Below, piece after piece: positions 41,862 to 53,447 of a stretch of 64,000 bases of DNA. The notes below the pieces were generated by a model. The model had not been told where the DNA came from. It did not search any database and saw nothing but the letters and a program-made list of their open reading frames with translations. Made by a program: the position numbers and the translations under genes. The DNA comes from Dactylonectria macrodidyma (lineage: Eukaryota > Ascomycota > Sordariomycetes > Hypocreales > Nectriaceae), in the NCBI GenBank assembly GCA_020744425.1, contig JAGMUV010000006.1:2356001-2420000 (forward strand). The letters run 5' to 3'. Within the stretch, counting starts at the first letter, position 1; the number at the start of each line of letters is the position of its first letter.

Positions 41862-44800
41862 CTTGAAGATGTGTCGACGTGAAGAATAAGATGTAGCAAT
41901 ATGGGAGGGAGAAAATGTAACAATATGGGGAGGGAGGAGACGAGGTGAGGTAGTTTAGTGGCTACCTTTTGCGGGAGGAAGGAGGAATGGTTGATGAGTG
42001 ACCTGGGGAGCAGAAGAACAGAGAAGGAGCGAACCCAAGCCGCTATATATCGAAAATCGAGTGACCAAGTCAAGCAGGTTCCGCAACAATCCCACAACTA
42101 TTTGAATTTGCGATATTAACACACCCGTCGCCACACCCTCAGCTCCCGTCAAGACATGTGTGGGCGTTGGCGGAGCGTGGAGACAAAATGCCAAGAGTGG
42201 GAACTTGTGTGTCGTGACAAGTTCCCTAAAACGGCGTCTCGGTCGACAAGGGATCAGGAGGAAGCGGTTGACGCTCCATGTCTTGGCCTGGTCATCAAGA
42301 TGGATCAACAGTTGATGAATTCGTATGCCGGTAAGTTTCCGTTCCTATGGTCATTCTCGTTACTCTTGGTGGAGTATTTGCGGCCGACAATGTGGACCTC
42401 GCCCCTCAGAGGAGTTTTCGTACGCTGCAGAGAATTAAGCTTAGTGATGGAGTGTGATGGAGTGAGCACAGAGAAAGGCAGACAGTGTTTTCTTCAGGTT
42501 CCCCCCCAGTTCTCGTGTTGCATATCTGACACAGTCCAAGGTCGTCGCCCAAGGAAACAACTCGTCAGAGGCGGTCCAGAACAGAAAAATGAGCACGCGA
42601 CACAGTTCCCAATCCGTCAACGGCGCTGCAAAGATGATGCAGCTAGTGGGGCCGGGCTAGGATGAAGACGCCACGGCTTCGATCACCAGCCGTCTCTCGG
42701 TAGACTTCCAGGTCAAAGGCCGAGCTCAGCAGTCAATCTACCCACTGCTCGGGCGACTCGTGTCCCGCCTCAGCCCGTGGATAACCCCAGTTCAAAGTAG
42801 GATCACTCCGCACAGGCGGTATCAAAGAGTAGCACTCATCCTCGTGGGGGGGTTTGAGCTCTGTGATCGGTCAGATGGAATGCCCACTTTGAGACGTTGC
42901 ATTCAATATTCTTTGCCCGAGAATTCGACCCTGAGCACGCGACTCGTCTCCTCTTTCGGTCTTGAGTGGGACAATAGCTTGAGTTGATAAACGAGAGGCC
43001 AATTGGATTTACGCCTTTCCGTCCAGTCCTTGATGCTCCAGGTTGTGTGGGTTGAGCGGGTTGAGCCGCCAAGACTTCAGACGACGCTAATTCCTCACTA
43101 AAACCCCCAGGCCCTGGCGGTAAACGCAACTTTATCCTGGGTAAAGCCAGTAAAAGGTCAGAAATGGTTTAGCGGGGGAAAGTGCATTCGAGCGCACGGT
43201 CAATTATCAAAGGATGAAGCAGGAGCGATCGAGTCCCGTGCGACACAGCCAATCATAGGGCATAGCCCCTCCACGTTTCTGCAACTGTTGGACAGATTGG
43301 CTACTTGAGCTTCCCTCTTGCACCCACATTTCTGGCCAAGCTGCAACACCAAGACTTTTGATGGATCGTTGAAAATGCCAAGATATTGGCGACGTGGTGT
43401 CTGTTTAGGTTCATGTCATGTCACTAACAAATATCTGCAGGAAGCGCACCATCCGCTGATGCCTCTGTATCTAGCGAGCCGTCAGTGACCTGCCGCCAAG
43501 GAAGCACCAGATCTGTTTGACCAGCCAGATTGCTTGTCTAGCCCACGTTCTCGATTTTATCCCCCGTCAGCTTCGGAGACGAAAATCCTGGCTGGTGTCT
43601 TTTGTACCAAAAGTCGGATTCAGAGCTTCGTCAAAGTCAAGTGTAAAGTCAAGTTTGCAGAACTCTCGCTAACGTGGGATAGCAGGCTCCTTCTTTGAAC
43701 CCTTTTCGAACTCTTCAAACCTTCAAACCTTCAAACTCTTCGAGACTTCGAATCCTCCCACCTGCCGATCCAAAGCCCATTGTCGCAGATATGCAACTCA
43801 ATCCTCGGCTGACTTCTCCACCGGTACCTCCATCCTGCGCGTCTGTCGACTCGTCGGTATCTAAACAGGAATAGGACCCGCTGCCCCTCTTCCTATCCAC
43901 ACACCCAATCGTCGATTTCCACTCCCTCAACCAAACATGGCATTGTTTCTCCACTTGACTTCGGTATGCCAATCTTCCTGACCGAGTCGTGCTGAAACGG
44001 AAGATGTTCAAGGTGATCCCAAGGCAATCCCCTCATTCTGACTATGCGTGAAACCATTCAGTGAATCAGCTAATAATAGATGGACGATCATCATCGTCGT
44101 TGGATTAGTGTTTGTGTCAAACGACTCGGGCCGCATCACTCGTCGAGAAACGAACCTTATTCTGAACATCTGAAACTTTGTCTTGTCGGCGATAACGTCG
44201 GCTACCAGTGTTCAAGTGCTCCGTGCCTTTGACCATCCATACTCGAACTGGAGCAAGCTGTATCGTTGGTTGTCGATTTCTGTGGGTCGCTTCTAAGCCA
44301 TCGCCAACATCTTGACGTCTTGCCGTGTACCATCACCCCAGCTTCATATCCATACCCGTATTTCTTACAGCTTCCATTAGCCTGGTTAGTACGATCTCGT
44401 TATTCCAGAAGGATAGAACTCAGTCCAAGGCTAAAACCCCGGCTCAAGCTTGTTCAATCCGGGTGTGGACATTGAGATACCTTGAGCCACGTGGGTCTTG
44501 TATTGCCCAATGTGTCAGTGGGCTGAAATCGATACTAACCATCGCAAAGAGAAGTACCATGTTGGTTATCATGTGTTTGCGTCAGCCAAAGCCACCATCG
44601 ATGTCCAACCAGCCTCTGTCTCACTCAGCGTTTCAACACATCTATGTGTTACTGGAAACGCACCAACGCTGAGAATCAGTCATGCTTGACGATCTAGAGA
44701 TTGTCGACTCTCGTTCCGGCCCGGCGACTCGATCATCTATCCCAAATATCAGCTCGTGGCCGAATCAGCGCCCGAATCAGTGCACTCTGCAACCGCTTCC

Positions 44801-46038
44801 ATGTTGTCCCTGGATACGTTATCGACGGACTTGTAACCAGACTTGTTGAGAAGGGATCCCTGTCCCAGATCATGACGCATTGAACCAGCATCTGATCGAC
44901 AGTATGATGACGAATCCCGAGGCTTAGACATGACGAAACACGGCATTCACTTGAATGCATTTCGACAGCAATCCAATCGGGTACGGAATAGTGACATCCC
45001 CGCTTCGCAGGGCCAACCAAACTACAGCGCCATGCTGTAAATGACTCGGGTCAAAACAGTGACATGTAGACGAAACGCTGACGAGGCTTATAGGTCCAGA
45101 TATCAGTTCTGCATTCGATCGGCCAGCGTGACGCAACGGCAATGGCAATTGCCGAAAAGCTCGTTTCGCAGGAATTGTCTGTCCACGGCTTCCGCCCACG
45201 GCCTCCATTGACGCCTCCATCGACAGCGACCAGTCGAATAGTGACAGTTCGGCATCACTTGGTCCGGCCAGTGTGAAGAACCTCCGGTGTAGATCTCTGC
45301 TTAGACGAATATTCACGGTGATTGTCCTACCCATTGGATCGTAGGATCGAGTCTGTATTGGCGCAGGCTTCCGTCACAATTGTCGAATCGTATCGGGCTT
45401 GTGGTGATGCGCAAGTATCGTTCGTCTTCGTCCTAGATTCTGTCAGTGATGATCACTAAACTCACCTCTGTATACCATCATTGAATACAGCCATGACCCA
45501 GTCGATTCCAATTCCAGAAAATGACAATGTCTTGGCTATTCTGAACACTGGCTTGCGGCGAAACAAGGGGCTTTGTATCTCATGCCGGCTACATCGGCAC
45601 GCGAAGCCTGGTCAAAGTGACAGGGTCACGCGGGTGATTGCTTTCCGGTGTTTTGTTTCTATGCTCTGACCAGTGGGAGTAGCTTGCGGGTGCTTTGGGT
45701 TTCGATAATGTCTGGTCGCTGCGATGTGAAACGAGATGAGCTTGGTGAGCTTGTATAGACGTCGATCTCGGTCTGATGACAAAGATGTCACCTCTTAATA
45801 GAAGCTTCAGCTACTGAACCTCGGGTAGTCATTCGCTTGATGTGTGGATGGTCGGTTCCGTGATGAGATGTTTCGTCGCGATAGATTGTGGTATAGGGTA
45901 AGCTCACAGTTCAATTTGGTATATTTGAGAAGTTGGTGCTCTGTATAATCCATTTATCTGTACCTCATTCCATTTCGAACATAAAGACAGGTTTGCATTT
46001 ATGACCAGCAAGCATTTTCCAGGCGCCTACCAAATGTC

Positions 46039-46152
46039 CGCCGAGCACTCGTCGAACGGTCGTCGAACATTCGTCGATTGCACGTTGATTCACTGTTCGG
46101 TGCTTGCTAACAAACAGCAAGTGTTTGGCGAATGCTCGGCGACTGCTTAGCG
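46039..46152. repeat. arrays of an 11-bp motif near CGYCGARCANT, locus 2
   Basis: Forward units are at 46039-46049 (CGCCGAGCACT), 46050-46060 (CGTCGAACGGT), 46061-46071 (CGTCGAACATT) and 46072-46082. Inverted units are at 46092-46102 (complement CACCGAACAGT), 46120-46130, 46131-46141 (complement CGCCGAGCATT) and 46142-46152 (complement CGCTAAGCAGT). The whole can fold into an imperfect hairpin with a loop of about 40 nt. Motif and spacing match locus 1 at 28274-28450. Confidence 0.8.
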
Positions 46153-46370
46153 AGTTGAAGCAATGCTAATTGATCATTGACGTCCAGGCAATTGAATCAT
46201 CTGTTTGGTCAGATGATTCCGGGATATTTTGTTGATTTAATCCTTTAAGCATGCAGCTATATTCCAAGATCAACCCTGAAAGTGTACTGGTCATCAATTC
46301 CTCTCAAAGTAGATCCACTTCTTTGAAGCCAAAGCCAGCTCGCATGCTAAGGCAAGGCAGCCTCAGCCCA

Positions 46371-46377
46371 TATAAAG
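46371..46377 (+). promoter_or_regulatory. TATA-like box upstream of Cys-rich gene
   Basis: TATAAAG lies 411 bp before the ATG at 46782; if used, the leader is long or contains an unseen intron. Confidence 0.3.
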
Positions 46378-46781
46378 TCACATCACAATACAATCAATTC
46401 TACTCTGTTGAATACATTTTCACGCAGTGCCATCGAGCCTTTGGATTAGCCCAACCGCTCTCACACCGCGGGGTAGATTGGGTCAAGATGGACCTGCGAT
46501 GCCTGAATGCGCCACCCTGATTGCAGCCTCAGTGGCGAAGCAAATTGGCTGAGTAGAGTAGGCGTTTTGTTGGTTGCCTCACTGCCTTATCCTATTTGAT
46601 GCGACTCTGCGCGTGATACCCCCTTTGCATTCGATATCAGGCTGAGCGAAAGCGCGAAAGCCCGCAACCATGTTCCATCATTTTGATCATCTGCTGCTGA
46701 CTGTATTTGTATCCTCAACTATCCACCGAAGCCACCGCAATCGCCAGAAGTCGTTGCCACCGTGAGGAAGGCGGCCAGACA

Positions 46782-48297
46782 ATGTCCGCTCAAGGTGGAG
46801 AAGCGACTAGTTCTCAACACCCGCGATTGCGGAGATTCAACTCGACGCCATGCCGTTCGCTGTCTATCCCTGAGGCTGGGCCTAATGCTGTTGCATCGCT
46901 AGTTTCAGCTCGAGCAGAACAAAAAGACGAACAGGCCGGTGCGACAGAGCCTGCAACACCAGCGGATGTCCATAGCGATGCCTCCGAGAGCCAAGAGACC
47001 AAATCCCTATACTCTATTAAATCGATTTCCAAATTCATCATCAAATCATGCCAAGCATTATTCACACCGGTGAACCTTGTCATGGTCCCAGTGACAGTGA
47101 TAGCTCTTGTTTGGGCCATCAAATCGTACAACCAGACCCAAATGGAAGCCTGTCGGCAACATCCAGTAGGTGCTTCGATGATGACTGGATCAGGACTAAC
47201 GCCTACAGAATAACGAGTTTCTCCAAAGTACAGACCTATGCATCAAGATGCGACTGCGGCACGACTACGACTCTACGCCCGCTATCGATATATCCAAGCC
47301 CGACACAAACAATGCTGAAAACAATACTGACGAAAACAGTGTCGACGAAAGAATCCAATCCTGCAGCATTGAAGAGGAAACATGCGACGGTTTTTGTATC
47401 CCCAAAGGCAAGACCTGTTGTGGTTCTGGATATTGTTCGGATTTTCAGATTTGCAATACAGAACAGCTATGTGTTGGATGTCGGACGGACGAGCAAGAAT
47501 GCAACGGATTTTGCATCAAAAGCGACAGGATTTGTTGTGGATCTGGATACTGCGATAGTGCTCAGACCTGTACAGATGGGCGCTGCGTTGGATGTGAGAA
47601 TGACCAGCAATCATGCAACGGTTTTTGCATCTCGAAAGATCAAATTTGCTGCGGCTCCGGATATTGCGAGAGTTCTCAGACCTGCAATGCAGATCAACGC
47701 TGTGTTGGATGCGAGATTGACGAAGAGGAATGCAACGGACTGTGTATGCCAAAAGGTAAGGTCTGTTGCGGCTCCGGACACTGCAGCGAGGGGAATACAT
47801 GCACTTCCAACCATGTCTGCTGTGGCAGTGACGAGGAAGAGTGCAACGGGGGATGTATGCTGAAAGGCAACGTTTGTTGCGGTTCCATCTCTTGCGACAA
47901 GGGTCAGACCTGTCAAGATGGAATTTGCGGTGGATGCGGTATTGGACAGGCAGAATGCAACAGCATGTGTATTCCCCAAGGCACTGTCTGCTGCGGTTCT
48001 GGATACTGCCAAGAAGATCAGGTTTGCACAACGAATTCCACTTGCTGTGCTAGTGGTATGGAAGATTGCAACGGGTTGTGTATGCCGAAAGGCAAGGTTT
48101 GCTGCGGTTCAGGACATTGTGAGGAGGGTCAAATCTGCACGTCAGAAAACGTATGCTGCGGTCATCATCAAGATGAATGCAATGGGGGATGCATACCAAA
48201 AGGAAAGGCTTGTTGCGGATCTACATGGTGCAATCCAAATCAGAATTGCACCTCACAAGGAAGATGTCAGGGTGGTAGATGGTCAATCTGGAGCTGA
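46782..48297 (+). CDS. single-pass membrane protein with eight 8-cysteine repeats
   Basis: Two exons, 46782-47165 and 47209-48297, with a 43-nt intron (GTAGGT donor, GGACTAAC branch point, CTACAG acceptor), give 490 residues. Residues 1-92 are Ser/Ala/Glu-rich and hydrophilic. Residues 93-113 form one membrane segment (LFTPVNLVMVPVTVIALVWAI). A short Asn/Asp-rich stalk leads to residues 180-484: eight tandem repeats of 36-39 residues. Each has eight cysteines in the order C-x(5-7)-C-NG-x-C-x6-CC-GS-x2-C-x5-C-x4-5-C, as in ECNGLCMPKGKVCCGSGHC. With no N-terminal signal, a type II topology with the Cys-rich part outside the cytosol is likely. Similar patterns occur in granulin-like and disulfide-rich adhesive proteins, but I recognise no named family. 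Function unknown. Confidence 0.85.
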
Positions 48298-48698
48298 TGG
48301 GAGGTGATATCGCGGGGATGATCGCGGAGGTGTTGTCACAGCGCTGATAGTGACGGCCTGAAGCAATGGAAGAATTCATGAACTGGTGGTTTGACCTACA
48401 GTAGGTGATGGATTGTGGATCATTGCATAGGGCAGCTGGATCATGGAGAGAAGTCGCGATAGACACGTGACACTTTAGGCTTCCATTCACCACATTCCAA
48501 CATTTGGCGGTGAACCTGAAACAATTGATCCCATCATTGTGCAGATGGCAGTTTGTTTGCCTTTTCCACACATTAGCCATTGAGGCAGTGATGCATCAAT
48601 GACTCAATTTTGAATGGACGCAATTGGCGCAGCAATTTTTGATGTGCTGTAATTCTCCGGGAAATGAATTTGTCCAGTTCAATTGTCCAGCCTCGATC

Positions 48699-48734
48699 TG
48701 GACCCGCTCATGGACCCGCTCATGGACCCGCTCA
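48699..48734. repeat. 12-bp tandem repeat, three perfect copies
   Basis: TGGACCCGCTCA is repeated at 48699, 48711 and 48723 without mismatch. Confidence 0.9.
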
Positions 48735-49860
48735 GACGATCGACAGGCCCCTGCCACTTGTGAGTCCTGTTTAGTCCTGGCGCCTGCGAGTCACCGAATC
48801 TGGCCTAAAGTCACCGAGTCCTGAAGTCGAAGTCCTGAAGTCCTGGTTTATGGTGGTCGTCGTGAACCTACAGCGATTTTGGCCTGAGACATTACTGACC
48901 ACTTTGGTGATTTCGATTCAGGTGAGATGGATGATTTGGATTTTTCCATCTCAATTGGGGGGGTTGGAAATTCTAGGATTGCTGCCCGCGACAATTCCAA
49001 GGCAGCTATGAATTCTCAAATCTCAAATCCAACTCTGCCTCTCATCTAAAGTCGTTGTCGCGAATTGAGAACAATCATTATGACCCAAGGGAAATTGAAC
49101 CGGGGATACCGGCTCTTTAGATGTTGCACTGCCGTCGGTTATCAAGTCCCATGCTAGTTCACAGCCACATTGAAGCCACCATTGCCTTAACGATCACAAC
49201 CAGGTACACACTTTGAACAGATGTCCACCTATTACCGACACCTGAAACTTGCACTTTTCCTGTCATCTACTTCATTTTTTGTACCTTGGACCCACGGCTC
49301 AGCTGTGAGCTGTGGCAAATGCGGTCGATGGGCGCCTTATGAGGCAATACGCTGGTCCAATCATTGCCCCTCATCGCCATGCTCATGATTACCAGCCCCA
49401 ACCTGGTTCCAGCGCGAGTGCGCATTTGCGTGGGAATAGTCTGGGTAGTTTTTCGTGTTTCTCAACGGTGAAGCCAATGGAGCCAACGAACCACGCGTGA
49501 TCTGGATTTTGACGCAACTTGGTTCCCACTCGCCGCTCTTACTCGCCGCTCCTACTTGCCGCTCACCCCTCTCGTTCCTCACCCCTCTTCACGCATCTGG
49601 CTTGAGGGTTCCGAAATGTAATCAATTTGGTTCCACGCCGGGGTGGAATCAATTTGCGCAGCAGGTCTATCCCCGGGTCCACCATTTTGACAGTTGCGAT
49701 AATGTGATGATTGCAATTGCAAGAGACAGTTTGAGGCTGGGGTACTCCATTGCGCACTGGCCATTCTGCTCAACACGGCTGTTGCGAAGCCCCATAACGA
49801 TTTTTCCACTTCAATTGTAGTACTCGAGGTTGTCTCAGGGATTCCTACAAGTGATTGCAT

Positions 49861-49868
49861 TATAAAAG
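49861..49868 (+). promoter_or_regulatory. TATA box of the 72-residue gene
   Basis: TATAAAAG lies 251 bp before the ATG at 50112, followed by an A- and C-rich leader (CAACCAC-type) similar in style to that of the small gene at 12828. Confidence 0.5.
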
Positions 49869-50111
49869 GGTGCCTCCCTCATGGTGTTTTATTCAGATTA
49901 ATCATCAGATAGATCAAGCATCATATCCATCTTTGCTCTGCCAAAACGTTCAAATCAAAGACCAGACCAGCAGCCAACCGCCAACTGCTAACCACCAACA
50001 CCAACCACCAACGCAAACCAACCTCACTGTACCTGTCAACTGGTGAACTAGTCGATTCTTGACCAACTGCATTGTTGAATCACCCAACAACTCAAAAAGA
50101 AATCTACAAAA

Positions 50112-50378
50112 ATGGATTCTCAATCCAAGAACCAGTAAGACGACTCTTGGATTTTTCCAGAGCCTTTGCTAACCTGTACCAGGAGGAGCAACACTCGCAG
50201 CAGCACTTATACTCGCGGACATCGACAAACCCCTAGTACTACCCTTGATACTTGGGCTCACTCGACAGACGCCACAGAGAGATTTTACGTTGACGGAACA
50301 AAGACTGGCAGAGGATTTTTTGAGCGCGCCGGGGAAATAGCCGACTGGGAGGCTCAATACAAGAAAGCAGGTCGATAG
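50112..50378 (+). CDS. small unknown protein, 72 residues, two exons
   Basis: Exon 1 (50112-50134) codes for only MDSQSKNQ; a 48-nt intron with GTAAGA donor, GCTAACC branch point and ACCAG acceptor leads to exon 2 (50183-50378). The protein is polar, rich in Thr, Ser and Arg in its first half, then more ordered (ATERFYVDGTKTGRGFFERAG, IADWEAQYKKAG). It has no signal peptide, membrane segment or cysteine. A TATA box, an AC-rich leader and a consistent intron argue for a real gene. The RFYVDG...GRGFFERAG part looks like a conserved core. Function not recognised. Confidence 0.65.
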
Positions 50379-50579
50379 AGGGCTACATGGTGGTGCACGA
50401 TACCTGTACGATATGATGACAGCCACTGTTACAGTGGTCCCACCCGCCACACCCCTGTATATCGCTATGTTGGCACTCGGGCGGCATTTCATGAGCGACA
50501 TGATTTAATGTACATAATTTCCTTTCTATCGACTGATGTTCTAGCAAGTGATTCCTCGATGAGGACGTGAATAAGGATG

Positions 50580-50870
50580 TGAGTGAGGATATAAATGAGG
50601 ATATAAATGAGGATATAAATGAGGATATAAATGAGGATATAAATGAGGATATAAATGAGGATATAAATGAGGATATAAATGAGGATATAAATGAGGATAT
50701 AAATGAGGATATAAATGAGGATATAAATGAGGATATAAATGAGGATATAAATGAGGATATAAATGAGGATATAAATGAGGATATAAATGAGGATATAAAT
50801 GAGGATATAAATGAGGATATAAATGAGGATATAATTGAGGATATAAATGAGGATATAAAGGAAGATGTGA
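50580..50870. repeat. 12-bp minisatellite GAGGATATAAAT, more than 20 copies
   Basis: About twenty nearly perfect 12-bp copies, with degenerate copies at both ends (GATGTGAGTGAG at the left; ATAATT, AAGGAAGATGTG at the right). Only one plus-strand frame is open and would read (EDIN)n; one minus-strand frame would read (FISS)n. Copy number is likely variable among strains. Confidence 0.95.
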
Positions 50871-50880
50871 ATGAGTTCAT

Positions 50881-51096
50881 ATGTCGGACGATCCCTCGGA
50901 GGAGGGGCCAGATCTTGGCATTGAGCCTCCTTCCTCTTTCTCTTCCTCTTCCTTTTCCTTTTCCTCTTCCTCTTCCTTTTCCTCTTCCTCCCCTGGCTCT
51001 GACTCTGACTCTGAAGTTCATATGTCGAACGATCGCTCGGAGGAGGGTCCAGACCTTGGCATTGAGGTTCTAGATGACGAATCTCTAGACTGGTAG
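50881..51096 (+). CDS. possible acidic low-complexity protein fragment
   Basis: An open frame of 71 residues begins MSDDPSEEGPDLGIE, passes through a Ser/Phe-rich middle and repeats the start as MSNDRSEEGPDLGIE before ending DDESLDW. The two 45-nt coding copies differ mainly at silent or conservative sites, so it may be or have been coding. It directly follows the minisatellite, whose EDIN frame is different, so a joined gene would need a frameshift or intron. Could be a decayed gene or chance. Confidence 0.35.
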   Translation: MSDDPSEEGPDLGIEPPSSFSSSSFSFSSSSSFSSSSPGSDSDSEVHMSNDRSEEGPDLGIEVLDDESLDW

Positions 51097-51687
51097 TAAC
51101 CAGAGGCTGGTTAGTGAACCGTCATAGGGTGCCAGCAGGGTATCGAGATCGGCTTCTCATCTTCCAATGCCCAGGGAATAGTATAAAGTTGATCTTATCT
51201 AAACGGTCATTGACACGGTCGCCGACGACGTCTACCCCGTGCTCCGAAGCATCACCTCTTTCCGCTAATATGTAACGGCCATATGCTGACGGAACTGGTT
51301 AAAGACACATGGGAGAGGCGTCAAAGAAGGTCACAAAGGCTGTTTGCGCAGAGACATGGCACACACATCCACGAGGCAGGCTTTGGAACCCAGCGCTAGA
51401 ACAAAGAGCGCACAATGAAGGATTAACTTACTCGTTGAATACCTTATAATAGGCAACATGGTTTCAAAACTGGTCGTCCTATAATAGGCTTTACAGTATG
51501 TAGTCACTGGCATGTTTCTTCGGGAGCTAGGGAAATGGTTAAAAGATTTGTATCAAGGGCAGCGCAATAAGGTTACAACTCTACGCCTAAGCCACGACTT
51601 GATTCAATAACGGAGTCTATCCCTGTATCCAGGTACCCAACCCAGTCTATCTGGTATTATTACAGCTCGTCCACCTTTTATATCCAT
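51097..51687. other. intergenic region
   Basis: No gene is visible. A short near-repeat around TATAATAGGC occurs twice at about 51445-51490. The end is probably the 3' flank of the phosphate carrier. Confidence 0.45.
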
Positions 51688-52869
51688 CTAAGCAGCGATA
51701 TCAATGCCTCCTTCTGCGCCCAGCAATTTCTTGATGTCGCCTGCGTGCGTATTGGTCAGTAACGAGGAAGTTAAAACGAGGTAGGGAACATACCGTAGAT
51801 GGCAAACTGTCCAGCAGTCAGGGTGCCGACCATGAACAGACGGGCGCCAATGCCGGTGTAGGAGCCGCGGAGACCCAGCTCCTTGGCAATCTTGATAAGA
51901 CGGGAGGTGGTGCCCTCACCGGGGAGACCCTTGGTCTTGTTGATCTTGGATAGCATGGTGTCGGCGGGCTGAGAAACGAGGGCGGCGGCGAAACCGGCAA
52001 TCAGACCGGAACCAAGGTTGGCAACGGTTTGCATGCCGTCAGACAAGTCCTTCTTGGGGAACTGACGGAAGACGGCCTCGGAGACCTTTTCGAAGACGAC
52101 AAACTTGGCCATGGTGTAGGGGATCCTGAGTTGTTAGTGAGGAAGTGGAAATGGGGGACACGGACATACTGCTTGAACAGGATGGGACCGAAACCGGCGT
52201 AGAAAGCACCGACACCCTCGTTCTTGAGCATCTTGCTGAATCCACCAATGAGACCGTTGGCGTAGGTGGGCTCAGAGACGAGGCGGATACGGGTAGCCTC
52301 GAGAGGGCAAAGGGCGATGTCGGCAAAGAATTCGGCGGTGGCGGAGGAGGCGAGGTAGACGGCAGTGCGGTTCTGGGAAGCAGTCTCATAACCAAGGTAG
52401 TCGATCCACTGCTTCTTGAAGAATTCGTATCCACCGAACTTGAAGGCGCCTTGGAGGAAGTAACCGGCAAAGGTAGGGCCAGCACCGGTGAGAAGAGCAC
52501 CAGCGCCTTCGTTCTGGACGACCTGTCGGAAGGCGGCGATCATGCCACGGTTGTAGGTGGTAGGCTCAAGCTGGATACGGGTTTTGACGCTGGAAAAGTT
52601 AGCGATTGTACTGATTGCGGCGACGGTGGAGATGGCGGGCGATTGATGGCAGGCGATCGACGATAGGCAATTGGCCGTCGCGACATTAACGACAATTGGC
52701 CATCACAGCATTGGCGGGCAACAGCGAGCAGAAATAACGGGACGTACACATCAACAGGAGTGAGACCGCCGTGGGTGACGGAACAGCACACGGCACCAGC
52801 GAGGGCGAATCGCGAGTACAGAGCAACGCCCGAGAGCTTCTCGGGCTTGGTAGCCTGAACAGCAGCCAT
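51688..52869 (-). CDS. MIR1: mitochondrial phosphate carrier
   Basis: Four exons, read on the minus strand: 52869-52748, 52589-52170, 52125-51794 and 51740-51688, give 308 residues. The first intron is 158 nt, the others 44 and 53 nt. Three mitochondrial-carrier repeats are seen with the signature Px[DE]xxK: PVDVVKTRIQ (across intron 1), [10 protein letters not shown], where Lys is replaced by Arg, and [10 protein letters not shown]. The length and the [12 protein letters not shown] and [26 protein letters not shown] segments match fungal Mir1-type phosphate carriers. It imports phosphate with protons across the inner mitochondrial membrane for ATP synthesis. An essential housekeeping gene, unlike its accessory surroundings. 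Confidence 0.95.
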
Positions 52870-53447
52870 TGTAAAGAATAAGCAGACAAAGGACTGAGTG
52901 GAGGGAGAGACCGAATTGGCGATTCGGACTGGAGTGACGACTGTCGAGGTTGAGCGGTGGTTGAGGGAGAAAAAAAAGTTGTTTTAGATTCTGGAGGCGA
53001 GCCCTTTTCCTACTCGGGCCGGCGGTTTAGGAAGTGGCTACTATAGAGTCGGAAATACTCGGATAATCGGCGCCGATGGACGCACGGACCGGGCCAGGGG
53101 AAAACTTCAGGCCAAGGATCCATCAATCGTCAAGATCCATCTTAACTGCAGTAGCTTTTGTTTCTTTTGCGGTCTGACTGCAGGAGATGCATATTGTTGG
53201 TCCTCTACTCATTGTCAGAGTACATACGTTCTGCTGCTTCACTTCTTCCGTCCATCCCCCATCAATGTCAATCCTCGCTCAGCCGGCACATCTGAAGCCG
53301 GTATCTCCCTCGACAGGACCCACTGACACCAATCGCGTCAAAACGTGCATCTCTGGTTGGCTAGTGGCAACAACCTCTGAACGATATCAGTCACATTATC
53401 CCTGATGTTTCCCATTGGCCTTCGGCAACCCCGCCAATCTCAGATTC
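52870..53447. other. promoter region of the phosphate carrier
   Basis: Divergent in composition: AG-rich next to the carrier start, then intergenic DNA up to the end of the NACHT-ankyrin gene. No gene. Confidence 0.45.

Larger units (their letters stand above)
41862..46781. other. 4.9-kb region without a supportable gene
   Basis: The largest gap in the window. It begins with the phosphate symporter promoter. Many short open frames occur on both strands, none with motifs or convincing introns. CTTCAAACC is repeated three times near 43715-43740. The second 11-bp motif locus lies at 46039-46152. The last 0.4 kb is probably the promoter and leader of the Cys-rich gene. Confidence 0.5.
48298..50111. 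other. 1.8-kb intergenic region
   Basis: No gene is supported. It includes a 12-bp triplicate at 48699-48734, GAGTCCTG-like degenerate repeats at about 48760-48845, and the TATA box and leader of the small gene at 50112. Confidence 0.5.

Noticed and set aside
42156..42665. 169-codon plus-strand open frame
   Set aside because: No recognisable motif, irregular composition, no convincing start or splice context.
47048..47863. 271-codon plus-strand open frame overlapping the Cys-rich gene
   Set aside because: It is the shifted frame of the cysteine repeats; the repeat periodicity keeps it open.
50383..51021. 212-codon minus-strand open frame reading (FISS)n
   Set aside because: Complement of the 12-bp minisatellite; a 12-bp unit keeps such frames open by chance.
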